DNA of 64,000 bases from Fulvivirga ligni (GCF_021389935.1 NZ_CP089979.1:310001-374000); one strand, 5' to 3'. Shown: positions 19,483 through 28,360, counted from the stretch's first letter. Notes: generated by a model from the letters alone, not told the origin. Made by a program: numbers and translations.

Positions 19483-20722
19483 TTCTGACTTTATTCACTT
19501 TGAATATAGTATAAACTAAAACCGGCAATGATAAAAGCTGAAGTATCAACAGCTTGTTAAGATTATTCTCAAGTGTGAAGTCAGATATTTTACCCAATGC
19601 TCCCAAAATATTGCTGAGGCCAATAATCATTACAAGGTCTATTATAATGAAGGCCATTACATTCAGCCACCATGGGTTAACTTGTCCTTTTAACAAGGTA
19701 GCATTGTTGGCCTGAATAACCAGAAAGACCGCCACTAAGGGCAAAACAGTGCCATTTAGGCCTTGAGCCAGAATAATGATTGGAATAGGTTTAATATTTA
19801 ACACACCAAATATGAGCCCTACTGCCAGCACTGATAACCAGCCATAACTATAGGCCTTTTGATGCTTAAAAATATCTTTAGCTATTAATCCGGCAGCCAG
19901 TGGTGCCGTTACTGAAGAGGTAAAACCTGCCACCAATAAACCTATAGCCATAGCCGCTCCAGCCCAGGCTCCCAGGTGATTTCCTACCACCTCGGTGAGC
20001 TTAACAAAAGATACCGTCCCTGACATTTCTGTTCCCACCAAGAGGATAGCTATAGAAATAATTCCTCCGAAAAGCACAGAGATTACTAACCCAAACCTCA
20101 TCCCTTTCAAATCATGGCCGTTACTGATCCCAGAACCAAGAAATAAATTGTAGGGAACAATGGTGGTTCCTATAAGCCCTATCACTATCCACTCACTATC
20201 TGACGGGATTGAAGGCATTATTTCTTGAATTTCCCAATGACTAAAATCAAGCTGCAAAGCCACCAAACATACGAGAACGCCCATGACGGCCACCATAGTG
20301 CCTAATGACTTAGTGACTTGCTGAACATTTCCAAGCGCTAAAATCAATAAGCAAAGTATACCAAGTATAATTACGCCTAATAAATCAGCCATTGGAATCA
20401 ATTGTTTCAGACCTGATAAAGCTCCAAGTATATTGCCAGCCTCATAAGCCGCACAACCTATAATCACAGAGACGCCGATTACAGCCATGATTTTTCTTCC
20501 GGCAAGTATTTGGGTAATATGCTTACCGCTGACAATGGTAATTCGAGCGGCCATTTCTTGTAGAACAATACATGCCAATGTTGAAAAAATCAGAGCCCAA
20601 ACTAATTGCACTCCATAAGAAGCTCCGGCTGCGGAAGCTGTGGCTAAAGTGCCAGGCCCAATGAATGCAGCCGAAATAACTGACCAGAAAAGAATTTGTA
20701 TAAGTCGGGCTTTATATTTCAA
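19472..20722 (-). CDS. NRAMP-family transporter with non-canonical metal site
   Basis: A 416-residue inner-membrane protein with about eleven membrane helices, clearly of the NRAMP/MntH fold (ALIFSTLACIVLQEMAARITIVSGK matches the TM2-3 region). In canonical members TM1 has DPGN and TM6 has MPH, the Mn/Fe ligands. Here TM1 reads GPGT (Gly22-Thr25) and TM6 reads VPY (Val189-Tyr191), so Asp, Asn, Met and His ligands are all replaced. Transition-metal transport as in MntH is thus unlikely; another ion or solute is possible. The protein is also short at the N-terminus. An almost perfect 17-bp inverted repeat lies upstream (20816-20855). Confidence 0.82.
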   Translation of the reverse strand: MKYKARLIQILFWSVISAAFIGPGTLATASAAGASYGVQLVWALIFSTLACIVLQEMAARITIVSGKHITQILAGRKIMAVIGVSVIIGCAAYEAGNILGALSGLKQLIPMADLLGVIILGILCLLILALGNVQQVTKSLGTMVAVMGVLVCLVALQLDFSHWEIQEIMPSIPSDSEWIVIGLIGTTIVPYNLFLGSGISNGHDLKGMRFGLVISVLFGGIISIAILLVGTEMSGTVSFVKLTEVVGNHLGAWAGAAMAIGLLVAGFTSSVTAPLAAGLIAKDIFKHQKAYSYGWLSVLAVGLIFGVLNIKPIPIIILAQGLNGTVLPLVAVFLVIQANNATLLKGQVNPWWLNVMAFIIIDLVMIIGLSNILGALGKISDFTLENNLNKLLILQLLSLPVLVYTIFKVNKVRTIR

Positions 20723-20815
20723 GGCAATTTGCTAATTATCTATAAAACAAAGAGTTAAAGTTTACTGACTTTGAACCTGAAAAATCGAGCGGGCTGAGTT
20801 CAAAAATTATTTATT

Positions 20816-20855
20816 AAAATGAAATAAGTGTTCAATGTAACATTTATTTCATTTT
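20816..20855. promoter_or_regulatory. 17-bp inverted repeat upstream of the NRAMP-like gene
   Basis: AAAATGAAATAAGTGTT at 20816-20832 is complementary to AACATTTATTTCATTTT at 20839-20855, with one G-T pair and a 6-base centre. It lies about 100 bases before the minus-strand transporter start and just before a doubtful plus-strand ORF. It could be an operator for a dimeric repressor or an RNA hairpin. Confidence 0.6.
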
Positions 20856-20856
20856 G

Positions 20857-21159
20857 ATGAAGTCTTTTTTAAACAAAATCGACAACTCACTACTCAACAC
20901 TGGTTTGAAAGCTAATAATAAAACTATTTTAATATTGAATAAAAATTATCAGCAATACTGTTCAGGTTCAGCAAGATGTAAGAAATCTCTACACTTACAG
21001 GCAAGCTTGGTCAAACGTAAGTTTAGAGCAATAATTACCTTTATAAATCACACAAGATTTGGCATATTGCGTCTCAACCTAATTCAACCAGAAATTAAGA
21101 TTTTTAATTTCAACCTAAACCCGGGGATTTTTTGGTCGAAGATCATAAAATACCTGTAA
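20857..21159 (+). CDS. Doubtful 100-residue ORF, no recognised family
   Basis: An ATG-initiated frame between the divergent transporter gene and the minus-strand nitronate monooxygenase. The product is rich in Lys, Asn and Ile with no recognisable domain, signal or motif (starts MKSFLNKIDNSLL, ends FWSKIIKYL). In its favour: it follows a long inverted repeat and is followed within 10 bases by a strong terminator. Against: composition looks like translated AT-rich intergenic DNA. It may instead be a noncoding transcript. Low confidence as protein. Confidence 0.25.
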   Translation: MKSFLNKIDNSLLNTGLKANNKTILILNKNYQQYCSGSARCKKSLHLQASLVKRKFRAIITFINHTRFGILRLNLIQPEIKIFNFNLNPGIFWSKIIKYL

Positions 21160-21164
21160 ACCAG

Positions 21165-21196
21165 AAAAGGGAGCCAAATGGCTCCCTTTTTCTTTT
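21165..21196. terminator. Bidirectional terminator
   Basis: AAAAGGGAGCC pairs with GGCTCCCTTTT around the loop AAAT (centre near 21178), followed by TTTTTCTTTT. It can end the plus-strand transcript and, reading the other way, the nitronate monooxygenase gene. Confidence 0.85.
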
Positions 21197-22157
21197 ATGA
21201 GTAATACTCTTTTATCAAATCTTCTACTATCTTTTTCACAGGCCGCACCTCCTTGACATACTCTATTGAGGGGCCTGCACACCAGACCGTTTTATAAGTA
21301 GCTCCAAAGGCTGCATTTTGAAGACTTTTCATCCCTTTATAAAAGGTGAGCATCTTCACATACTTCTTCAAGGTTCTGTTTTTATTGAGCAACCTCTCTA
21401 GCCAATTCTGGCTAGTCCCAATCTTCTGCACATATGGCGTGTTTATAACTGTGCAAGGCGTACCTGACAGCTTATCTGTCATTACTATATCCTTGCCTCC
21501 ATATTGCACGATGGCCTTTTTATAGTCATCAGAAACTCCTGCCTCGTCAGATGCTATAAACGGGCTACCCATAGAAATACCACAGGATCCTGCTTCCAGT
21601 TTTTCTTTAAACTGGGTGCCAGTAGCCACACCTCCGGCAGAAATAACAGGGATATTGCAGGCCTCTTTTAACATTGGGATCAACTCCGCAGCAGGAATGT
21701 TACCTGCATGGCCACCCGCTTCAGAATTTACCGCAATAACAGCATCAGCACCCAGCGCCTCTACTTTTTTAGCATAGGAAGCCTCTGTGACATCACAAAA
21801 AACTTTTATACCATTCTTCTTACAGGCTGCTATCACTTCCTTTGGACTTCCAAGGGAAGTGATAATGAAATCTACTTTATGCTCCACGCAGGTATCTAGT
21901 TGTTGTTTTAATTTATAGTTTGATTTATTAACTATTAAATTAATTCCAATCGGCCCTGACACCTGGCTACGTATTTCTTTTAGTGCTGCACTAAACTCCT
22001 CGTTGGTTCTATAGTTGAGTGCGGGAATTGCACCAGTTATACCAGCTTTTACCGCCTCAATAACCATAGTGGTGTTAGACACCAGAAACATTGGAGCTAT
22101 TATTATCGGGTACTTAATACCCAACATTTCTGTGAGCTCTGTTTTAATGGGCTCCAT
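21195..22157 (-). CDS. Nitronate monooxygenase family protein (NPD-like flavoenzyme)
   Basis: An FMN-dependent TIM-barrel enzyme of the 2-nitropropane dioxygenase family. Motifs in order: LGIKYPIIIAPMFLVS (start), NLIVNKSNYKL, CDVTEASYAKKVEALGADAVIAVNSEAGGHAGN (holding the catalytic-type His), PVISAGGVATG and the FMN phosphate site GSCGISMGSPFIAS. It may oxidise propionate-3-nitronate or be an enoyl-reductase (FabK) relative. The frame extends six codons further to 22175; I prefer the ATG at 22157 (MEPIKTEL). Either way it overlaps the upstream M28 peptidase end, so the two are coupled. Confidence 0.85.
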   Translation of the reverse strand: MEPIKTELTEMLGIKYPIIIAPMFLVSNTTMVIEAVKAGITGAIPALNYRTNEEFSAALKEIRSQVSGPIGINLIVNKSNYKLKQQLDTCVEHKVDFIITSLGSPKEVIAACKKNGIKVFCDVTEASYAKKVEALGADAVIAVNSEAGGHAGNIPAAELIPMLKEACNIPVISAGGVATGTQFKEKLEAGSCGISMGSPFIASDEAGVSDDYKKAIVQYGGKDIVMTDKLSGTPCTVINTPYVQKIGTSQNWLERLLNKNRTLKKYVKMLTFYKGMKSLQNAAFGATYKTVWCAGPSIEYVKEVRPVKKIVEDLIKEYYS

Positions 22158-23529
22158 CAATCCCGTGTTGATCAATCAGATAAACTAAAGCGGCCATACT
22201 TGCTGCACCCATCTCCAGTTCACGCTTATCAATTTTGTCAAATGTATCAGCATCTGTGTGATGGTAGTTGAAATAGCGCTGAGAATCTGGCAAGAATCCA
22301 ATCAAAGCAGTCCCCTGATCCTCTAAAGGACCTATATCTGCTCCTGAGCCAGGCTTACCAAAATCATAAATGCCATATGGCTCAAATAGTTCTTTCCATG
22401 ATTCCAGAGTGCTTACAGCTTTTTTAGTTCCTGATATGGTAAATCCTTTAGGAGTAAAACCACCTCTGTCTGATTCGATAGCAGCCAAATGCTTCTCTTT
22501 ATTTTTCTTAGCCAATTCTGCATACTTTAATCCACCACGTAAACCATTCTCTTCATTCATATACATTACTGCTCTGATGCTATGCTTAGGCTTATAGTTC
22601 AGTGCTTTTAAAGTTCTAAGTACTTCAATAGACTGTACGCAACCTGCACCGTCATCATGAGCACCATCACCAAGATCCCATGAATCTAAATGACCACCCA
22701 CTACAATATATTCGTTAGGCTTTGAAGTTCCTGTCATCTCCCCTATCACATTATAAGAAAGTACTTCTGGCAGCATTTCACAATGTGTTTCGATATAAAG
22801 CTTAGTATTAGCATCACCCTTTAACGCTCTGCTTAAGTAATTTGCAGAGTTGGTGCTTATTGCCACACCAGGAATTTGCTTCACACCTTTTTCATAAACC
22901 AGGCCACCGGTATGAGGAATATCGTCATCATTAGAAGCCATGGACCTAACAACCACAGCTAGGGCTCCTAATTTTGCTGCTTCAGAAGCTCCCTTTGCTC
23001 TTTGGTCCACAGCACCACCGTAGGCCGCAAACGTACTGATCAAAGTAGGATCCATAGGGCGGCTAAAGAAAACTATCTTACCAGCCACACCTGACTTACC
23101 CAGCTTTTTTAATTCATCAAAATCTTTCACCTCTACCACTGAAGCTAAAACTCCTTGATCTCCAGTGCCTACAGAATTACCTAAAGCACAAGTTTTCAGC
23201 TCCATCGGACCAAAAATATCAGATCCTGTAACCTTTACTATTTCTTTTTTACCACGCACCCAGTGAGGCACCATTACTTCTTGCAAGAAAACAGTATCGA
23301 ATCCGTAAGCCTTCATGGTTTGCTTACTCCACTCCACAGCCGCAGCTGCTTCAGGTGAGCCACTAAGCCTACCGCCTATTTCATTACTTAAATAATCAAG
23401 CTTCTGATACGCCTCTCCGTGCTGAAGAGTCTCATCAAAGATGCTTTTTAGCATTTCTTTATCATCCTGAGCATTAGCTGATCCTATTCCCAATAATGCG
23501 AGGATCAATACAAAATTTACAATTCTCAT
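22144..23529 (-). CDS. M28 family zinc aminopeptidase/carboxypeptidase, secreted
   Basis: A 461-residue protein with signal peptide (1-20, LLGIGSANAQ). The layout follows the glutamate carboxypeptidase/PGCP type: a PA-like insert at about 110-230, then the M28 catalytic domain with zinc ligands in VVGGHLDSWDLGDGAHDDGAG, the Glu pair in MNEENGLRGG, Asp in ESDRGGFTP and final His in YHHTDADTFDKID. All ligands are present, so an active dizinc exopeptidase is expected in the periplasm. It overlaps the downstream nitronate monooxygenase gene. Confidence 0.9.
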   Translation of the reverse strand: MRIVNFVLILALLGIGSANAQDDKEMLKSIFDETLQHGEAYQKLDYLSNEIGGRLSGSPEAAAAVEWSKQTMKAYGFDTVFLQEVMVPHWVRGKKEIVKVTGSDIFGPMELKTCALGNSVGTGDQGVLASVVEVKDFDELKKLGKSGVAGKIVFFSRPMDPTLISTFAAYGGAVDQRAKGASEAAKLGALAVVVRSMASNDDDIPHTGGLVYEKGVKQIPGVAISTNSANYLSRALKGDANTKLYIETHCEMLPEVLSYNVIGEMTGTSKPNEYIVVGGHLDSWDLGDGAHDDGAGCVQSIEVLRTLKALNYKPKHSIRAVMYMNEENGLRGGLKYAELAKKNKEKHLAAIESDRGGFTPKGFTISGTKKAVSTLESWKELFEPYGIYDFGKPGSGADIGPLEDQGTALIGFLPDSQRYFNYHHTDADTFDKIDKRELEMGAASMAALVYLIDQHGIDGAH

Positions 23530-23643
23530 TTAACTAATATTTAATTAATATTCTCATAACCTACTTCACTGCGCCGATGGTTATATTTATGCCTCTTTTT
23601 GTCAAAGGTTAACTATTTTATGACATGCACAGCGTTTTAGGGA

Positions 23644-25464
23644 ATGAAAATTAGAATTAATTCCATTAAAAACAGAATTCTCACTGGCTTTTTGTGCATC
23701 ACTTTTATTTCTGCACTTCTTTCAGTTTTTAGTTTCTATTATATTGATAAAATAGACAATATTAGATCCTTTGATAAGCGCATTTCTAAAATTGAGGTAC
23801 TTACACTTAACCTGATCAAGGAAGATAATGACTTCTATGATCTGGAGACTATCAATGAGCAATACTTCAAGACTAAAAAGAGTAAAATTTTAGATCGAAG
23901 AAATGCGCTGAAGACAGACATCAGCAGAGAACTTAATGACATAAGGCAAGAAGATAAGATCATCAACATTGATGTATATCTTACTAACATTTCCCAATCA
24001 TTAGACGAATACAATCACACCTTTGATAAACTTGCCACCATGGTGTATCAGCGTGGGTTTAGAGACTACGGCGTTGAGGGAGAAATGAGAAGATATGCCC
24101 ATGCGCTAGAAGAGCACACTGATGCCATCAGCCTATCTAACGTTCTTTCATTAAGGCGCCATGAAAAGGATTTCTTACTAAGGAATGATCCTGAGTATAT
24201 CGAAAAGCATCAAATCCTCTCCAGCTCAATACTAAATAATCTAAGACAAAAACGATCAGGAGACACCGTTATTCACATTGTGGAACAATATGCTGACAAC
24301 TTCAGAAAGCTTGTTAAGTATCAGGATAGCATTGGTGTAAATAGTAACGAAGGCCTAAGACATGCGCTAAACGAGATGACAGCCGACATTAGTAGTCAGT
24401 TCGAAACTCTTACCAGCGTTACGGATAGCCAGGTTGAAAAAATCACTGAAAAGGTAATTTTCATCTTTGTTTCGATAGTACTCACATCCATTTTACTTTC
24501 ACTTATTCTAAGTTATCTCATAGCCAACCGGCTGAGCAGGCCCATCAAGAAGTTATCTCTACTCATGAAAAGAGTGATGGAAAATGAATACTCAGGAAAC
24601 AATAGATTGAAATTTAAAAACCCCACCAGTGAAATAGATAACCTATCAAAATCCTTTTTCACGTTAATGCGTCAAACACAGGCACAGATGCAGGAAATCG
24701 GGGATAAGACAAGTCAGCTAAAGTATCAAAACACTGAGCTAACAAAACTAAATATGGAGCTAGACAGCTTTATTTATAGCACTGCTCATGACTTAAGGGC
24801 TCCCTTATCCTCAATTTTAGGGCTGATTAATCTCGCGAAGACGGATGATCCGGCTCGAACGCAAGAGTACTTGAGCTATATGGAAACCAGTGTTACTAAA
24901 ATGGAAAAATTCATCACAGATGTAGTGGCCTATTCAAAAAATAAAAAATTAGAACTAATCGTAGAGCCCATTCAGGTAGAAGAATTCATCAATAACATCT
25001 TTGAAAACAGCCAGTTTATCCCGGAATACAAGCACATCACCAGAAACATATCAATCACCGGCCAAGAGACATTGTATAGCGACTCTAACAGGCTATATAT
25101 AATTTTAAATAACCTTATTTCAAATGCCATTAGATATTCTGATCTGGATAAAGAACAGCCTTTTATTTCTATTGAGGTGAATATTACTGATAGAAGAATG
25201 CTCCTTGTTTTTTCAGACAATGGTCAGGGCATAAGCCAAAACCACCTGAATAAAATTTTCAATATGTTCTATCGGGCTTCTGAACAATCCAATGGATCGG
25301 GACTAGGACTATTTATCCTAAGAGAATCGATCATCAAGCTCAAAGGCAAAGTAGAAGTGACTTCAGAACTAAATGAAGGCACTACATTTACCATTACGCT
25401 GCCTAACAAAAAGAATAAGTTTAAGAAAGCCCAGCAGCTGGAAGAAACTCTATTTGCACCTTAA
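23644..25464 (+). CDS. Membrane sensor histidine kinase (HAMP, HisKA, HATPase)
   Basis: A 606-residue kinase: one membrane helix at about 13-33, a long helical periplasmic sensor (about 35-275) containing the LRRHEKDFLLRND motif typical of helical-bundle sensors, a second helix at about 278-300, HAMP (LIANRLSRPIKKLS), then phosphoacceptor His382 in STAHDLRAPLSS. ATP-binding boxes are LNNLISNAIRYSD, SDNGQGI and NGSGLGLFIL. No response regulator is adjacent, so it is an orphan kinase. Its stop shares TTAA with the stop of the converging rhlE gene. Confidence 0.92.
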   Translation: MKIRINSIKNRILTGFLCITFISALLSVFSFYYIDKIDNIRSFDKRISKIEVLTLNLIKEDNDFYDLETINEQYFKTKKSKILDRRNALKTDISRELNDIRQEDKIINIDVYLTNISQSLDEYNHTFDKLATMVYQRGFRDYGVEGEMRRYAHALEEHTDAISLSNVLSLRRHEKDFLLRNDPEYIEKHQILSSSILNNLRQKRSGDTVIHIVEQYADNFRKLVKYQDSIGVNSNEGLRHALNEMTADISSQFETLTSVTDSQVEKITEKVIFIFVSIVLTSILLSLILSYLIANRLSRPIKKLSLLMKRVMENEYSGNNRLKFKNPTSEIDNLSKSFFTLMRQTQAQMQEIGDKTSQLKYQNTELTKLNMELDSFIYSTAHDLRAPLSSILGLINLAKTDDPARTQEYLSYMETSVTKMEKFITDVVAYSKNKKLELIVEPIQVEEFINNIFENSQFIPEYKHITRNISITGQETLYSDSNRLYIILNNLISNAIRYSDLDKEQPFISIEVNITDRRMLLVFSDNGQGISQNHLNKIFNMFYRASEQSNGSGLGLFILRESIIKLKGKVEVTSELNEGTTFTITLPNKKNKFKKAQQLEETLFAP

Positions 25465-26792
25465 CGACGGCGTTTTCCCCCACCCTTTTTCTTAAAGTTA
25501 CCAGAAGGCTTCTTCTTGAACTTGTCATTTTTCTTATCGTAGACGTTTTTCTTTTCGTGAAACGCCCCCTTAAAATCAGGATTTTCGCGTCTTTTGAAAG
25601 TGTCAATCTCCCGCTCTATATCCTGCCTCTCCATCTTCGGTGTTTCAGTTATCTCTACTCCATCCGGAATAGGTTTTACCTGAATTTTTTCATTGATCAG
25701 TTTTTCAATTTTACCGATATGTAAAAGTTCGGCCTTATTGGCAAAAGTAATAGCCATACCTTCCTTTGTAGCCCGACCTGTTCTACCAATTCTGTGCACG
25801 TAATCTTCATAGATAATAGGCACATCAAAATTAATTACGTGAGACACTTCTGTTACATCGATCCCCCGCGCAGACACATCGGTTGACACCAATACCCTTA
25901 GATCCCCAGATTTAAACTCGTTGATGGCATTGATTCGACTATTTTGACCTTTATTAGAATGTATAACACGGATAGTACCATAGTCCTTTCTATCTAAATA
26001 CTTATATACATTATCGGCTGTAGTCTTTGTTCTGGTAAAGATCAATACTCTTTTAAATTCTTCCTTCTTCAGAAAATACTCTAGCAAATTGATTTTACTT
26101 TTCAGGTTAGGAACTTCATACAGTTCCTGCTCTACGGTTTCTGCTACAGTAGATTGAGGAGCTACTTCTACCACCTCAGGAAACTCTAAAAATTCCTGAG
26201 AAAGCTGGACTACTTTTTCAGGCATGGTAGCTGAGAAGAGGAGATTCTGACGCTTTACCGGAATAATTTCTAATATCTTTCGGATCTGCGGCATGAAACC
26301 CATATCCATCATTTTATCAGCCTCATCCAGCACTAGAGTTTTTATCTGCTTGGTATTAAGCTCACCCTTCAAATAAATGTCCATAAACCTACCAGGAGTA
26401 GCAATAATTATGTCTACACCCTTTTGTACCATCTCTATCTGGGTTTTAGGTCCCACACCACCGTAAAGGGCAGCATATCTAATGTCAGTGTAAGCCGAAA
26501 GTTCCTTTACAGATTCTTCTATCTGGAGTGCCAGCTCACGAGTAGGTGCAAGTATGAGTGCTCGCGGATCCATACCCTGGGCATACTTCACCTTAAATAA
26601 AATAGGTAGTACAAAGGCCGCCGTTTTTCCCGTACCGGTCTGAGCTATGCCCATAAGATCATGCCCATTCAAAATTAAGGGTATAGCTTTCTGCTGAATG
26701 GGAGTTGGCAGCGTATAACCCTGCTCTTCCACAGCATTTAGCAGTTGCTTATTTAATTTAAAATCCTGAAAGCTCGCCTCTTCGGTACTCAT
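25461..26792 (-). CDS. rhlE: DEAD-box RNA helicase, RhlE type
   Basis: A 443-residue RNA helicase with all motifs: Q-motif (PTPIQQKAIP), Walker A AQTGTGKTA, DEAD box VLDEADKMMDMGF, SAT, STDVSARGID and HRIGRTGRA. The C-terminal 60 residues are highly basic (KKPSGNFKKKGGGKRRR), a tail for RNA binding. Bacteroidota often carry several RhlE copies for rRNA assembly and cold growth. Its gene diverges from dihydroorotase, and its stop is interlocked with that of the histidine kinase. Confidence 0.93.
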   Translation of the reverse strand: MSTEEASFQDFKLNKQLLNAVEEQGYTLPTPIQQKAIPLILNGHDLMGIAQTGTGKTAAFVLPILFKVKYAQGMDPRALILAPTRELALQIEESVKELSAYTDIRYAALYGGVGPKTQIEMVQKGVDIIIATPGRFMDIYLKGELNTKQIKTLVLDEADKMMDMGFMPQIRKILEIIPVKRQNLLFSATMPEKVVQLSQEFLEFPEVVEVAPQSTVAETVEQELYEVPNLKSKINLLEYFLKKEEFKRVLIFTRTKTTADNVYKYLDRKDYGTIRVIHSNKGQNSRINAINEFKSGDLRVLVSTDVSARGIDVTEVSHVINFDVPIIYEDYVHRIGRTGRATKEGMAITFANKAELLHIGKIEKLINEKIQVKPIPDGVEITETPKMERQDIEREIDTFKRRENPDFKGAFHEKKNVYDKKNDKFKKKPSGNFKKKGGGKRRR

Positions 26793-26807
26793 AAATAGTA
26801 AAGTTTA

Positions 26808-26838
26808 TTTGATGTTGCAGCTAAAAACAAGAAATTTG
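26808..26838 (+). promoter_or_regulatory. Promoter candidate of pyrC, leaderless geometry
   Basis: TTTG at 26808-26811, a 19-base spacer, then GAAATTTG at 26831-26838 (one mismatch to TAnnTTTG). The box ends only 5 bases before the ATG, so transcription would begin at or next to the start codon. Confidence 0.45.
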
Positions 26839-26843
26839 CCTCT

Positions 26844-28181
26844 ATGCAAACCACACTTATAACCAATGCCCAGGTTGTTAATGAAGGTAAGATCTTTCCT
26901 TCAGACATCCTGATAAAGGGCGAAATTATCGAAAAAATAGATGATAACATCTCTTCTGAGCATGTGAATGAAGTAATAGATGCTAAAGGTAGCTTTGTAA
27001 TACCAGGAATTATTGATGATCAGGTTCATTTTAGAGAGCCGGGCCTTACTCATAAAGCTAATATTTACACTGAAGCCAGAGCGGCGGTAGCAGGTGGTGT
27101 TACTTCTTTTATGGAAATGCCTAACACTGTTCCCAACGCACTTACGCAAGAGCTACTGGAAGATAAATATGCCATAGCAGCACAGAGTTCTCTGGCTAAT
27201 TATTCTTTCTTCATGGGAGCTAGTAACGATAATATTGAAGAGGTTTTAAAAACACCTTCAGATAAGGTTTGCGGTGTGAAGGTGTTTATGGGTTCTTCTA
27301 CTGGAAATATGCTGGTGGATAATGAAGAAACATTGAGCAATATTTTTTCCAAAGTGCCTATGCTCATAGCCACTCATTGTGAAGATGAGGCCACTATTAG
27401 AAGGAATACAGCTATTTTCAAAGAGAAATATGGCGAAGATGTGCCTGTTAAATACCATCCTGAAATTAGAAGTGAAGAGGCTTGCTATTTATCATCTTCT
27501 CAGGCTGTGGCCTTAGCAAAAAAGCATGGAGCCAGACTTCATATTTTACATATAAGCACTGAAAAGGAATTAAGCCTGTTCGACAATTCCATTCCACTTA
27601 AAGACAAGAAGATTACGGCTGAAGCCTGTATCCACCACCTGTGGTTTAATGATAGCGATTATGAGCAAAAAGGAACATTTATCAAATGGAATCCTGCTGT
27701 AAAAAAAGCATCTGATCAGGCCGCCATCTTCCAAGCTATTTTAGATGACAAAATTGATGTAATAGCCACAGATCACGCTCCTCACACTCTTGAAGAGAAA
27801 AAGAATACTTACTTTAAAGCACCTTCAGGTGGCCCTTTAATTCAGCATAGCCTTGTGGCCATGATGGATTTCTATCATCAAGAGAAAATAAGCATGGAAA
27901 AGATAGTGGAGAAAATGTGTCATAATCCTGCTATCATGTTTGACATTGACCGTAGAGGTTTTATAAAAGAAGGAAATTTTGCTGATATCACGATAGTGAA
28001 TCCTAACAGCAAGTGGGAAGTAGAAAGAGATAATATATTGGCTAAATGTGGCTGGTCTCCTTTCGAAGGCCATATATTTTCATCTAAAGTGGAGCACACT
28101 ATTGTTTCCGGGCATCATGTATATAACAATGGCAGTTTTAACGAAACCCAGAAAGGGCAACGTTTAAGATTCATTAGATAA
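26844..28181 (+). CDS. pyrC: Dihydroorotase (Bacteroidota type)
   Basis: A 445-residue amidohydrolase catalysing ring closure of carbamoyl-aspartate in pyrimidine synthesis. Motifs: DDQVHFREPGLTHK at 58-71, MEMPNTVPN, metal-site KVFMGSSTGNML, THCEDE, HILHIST and DVIATDHAPHTLEEK. In most class I enzymes the first motif is DxHxH; here the first His is Gln60 (QVH), a change I recall in other Bacteroidota dihydroorotases, so it is probably lineage-typical rather than damage. Length is normal. It stands alone, diverging from rhlE, with tRNA-His after it. Confidence 0.9.
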   Translation: MQTTLITNAQVVNEGKIFPSDILIKGEIIEKIDDNISSEHVNEVIDAKGSFVIPGIIDDQVHFREPGLTHKANIYTEARAAVAGGVTSFMEMPNTVPNALTQELLEDKYAIAAQSSLANYSFFMGASNDNIEEVLKTPSDKVCGVKVFMGSSTGNMLVDNEETLSNIFSKVPMLIATHCEDEATIRRNTAIFKEKYGEDVPVKYHPEIRSEEACYLSSSQAVALAKKHGARLHILHISTEKELSLFDNSIPLKDKKITAEACIHHLWFNDSDYEQKGTFIKWNPAVKKASDQAAIFQAILDDKIDVIATDHAPHTLEEKKNTYFKAPSGGPLIQHSLVAMMDFYHQEKISMEKIVEKMCHNPAIMFDIDRRGFIKEGNFADITIVNPNSKWEVERDNILAKCGWSPFEGHIFSSKVEHTIVSGHHVYNNGSFNETQKGQRLRFIR

Positions 28182-28199
28182 AATATTTCGGCAATAGTA

Positions 28200-28230
28200 T
28201 TTGTAAATTAAAAACTACTCTCTAAATTTG
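28200..28230 (+). promoter_or_regulatory. Promoter of tRNA-His
   Basis: TTTG at 28200-28203, exactly 19 bases, then TAAATTTG at 28223-28230: a full match to the Bacteroidota consensus. Transcription should start near 28236, about 15 bases before the tRNA. Confidence 0.8.
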
Positions 28231-28250
28231 CAGTCCCTTTTGGGGAAAAT

Positions 28251-28328
28251 GGTGGTTGTAGTTCAGTTGGTTAGAACGCCTGATTGTGGTTCAGGAGGTC
28301 GTCGGTTCGAGCCCGATCTTCCACCCCA
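28251..28328 (+). tRNA. tRNA-His (anticodon GTG)
   Basis: Cloverleaf: extra G at 28251 (the G-1 of tRNA-His), acceptor strand 28252-28258, D-arm GTTC/GAAC, anticodon stem CCTGA/TCAGG with loop TTGTGGT (GTG at 28286-28288), T-arm GTCGG TTCGAGC CCGAT, acceptor 3' strand 28318-28324, C at 28325 and an encoded CCA at 28326-28328. Two acceptor positions (5-68 and 6-67) appear as U-U mismatches. A consensus promoter and a strong terminator frame it as a single-gene unit. Confidence 0.95.
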
Positions 28329-28360
28329 AAGCCTTCTTAGAAATAAGAAGGCTTTTTTTA
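28328..28360 (+). terminator. Terminator of tRNA-His
   Basis: AAAGCCTTCTTA (28328-28339) pairs with TAAGAAGGCTTT (28344-28355), loop GAAA, then a T-run. It starts on the final A of the tRNA CCA. Confidence 0.92.
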
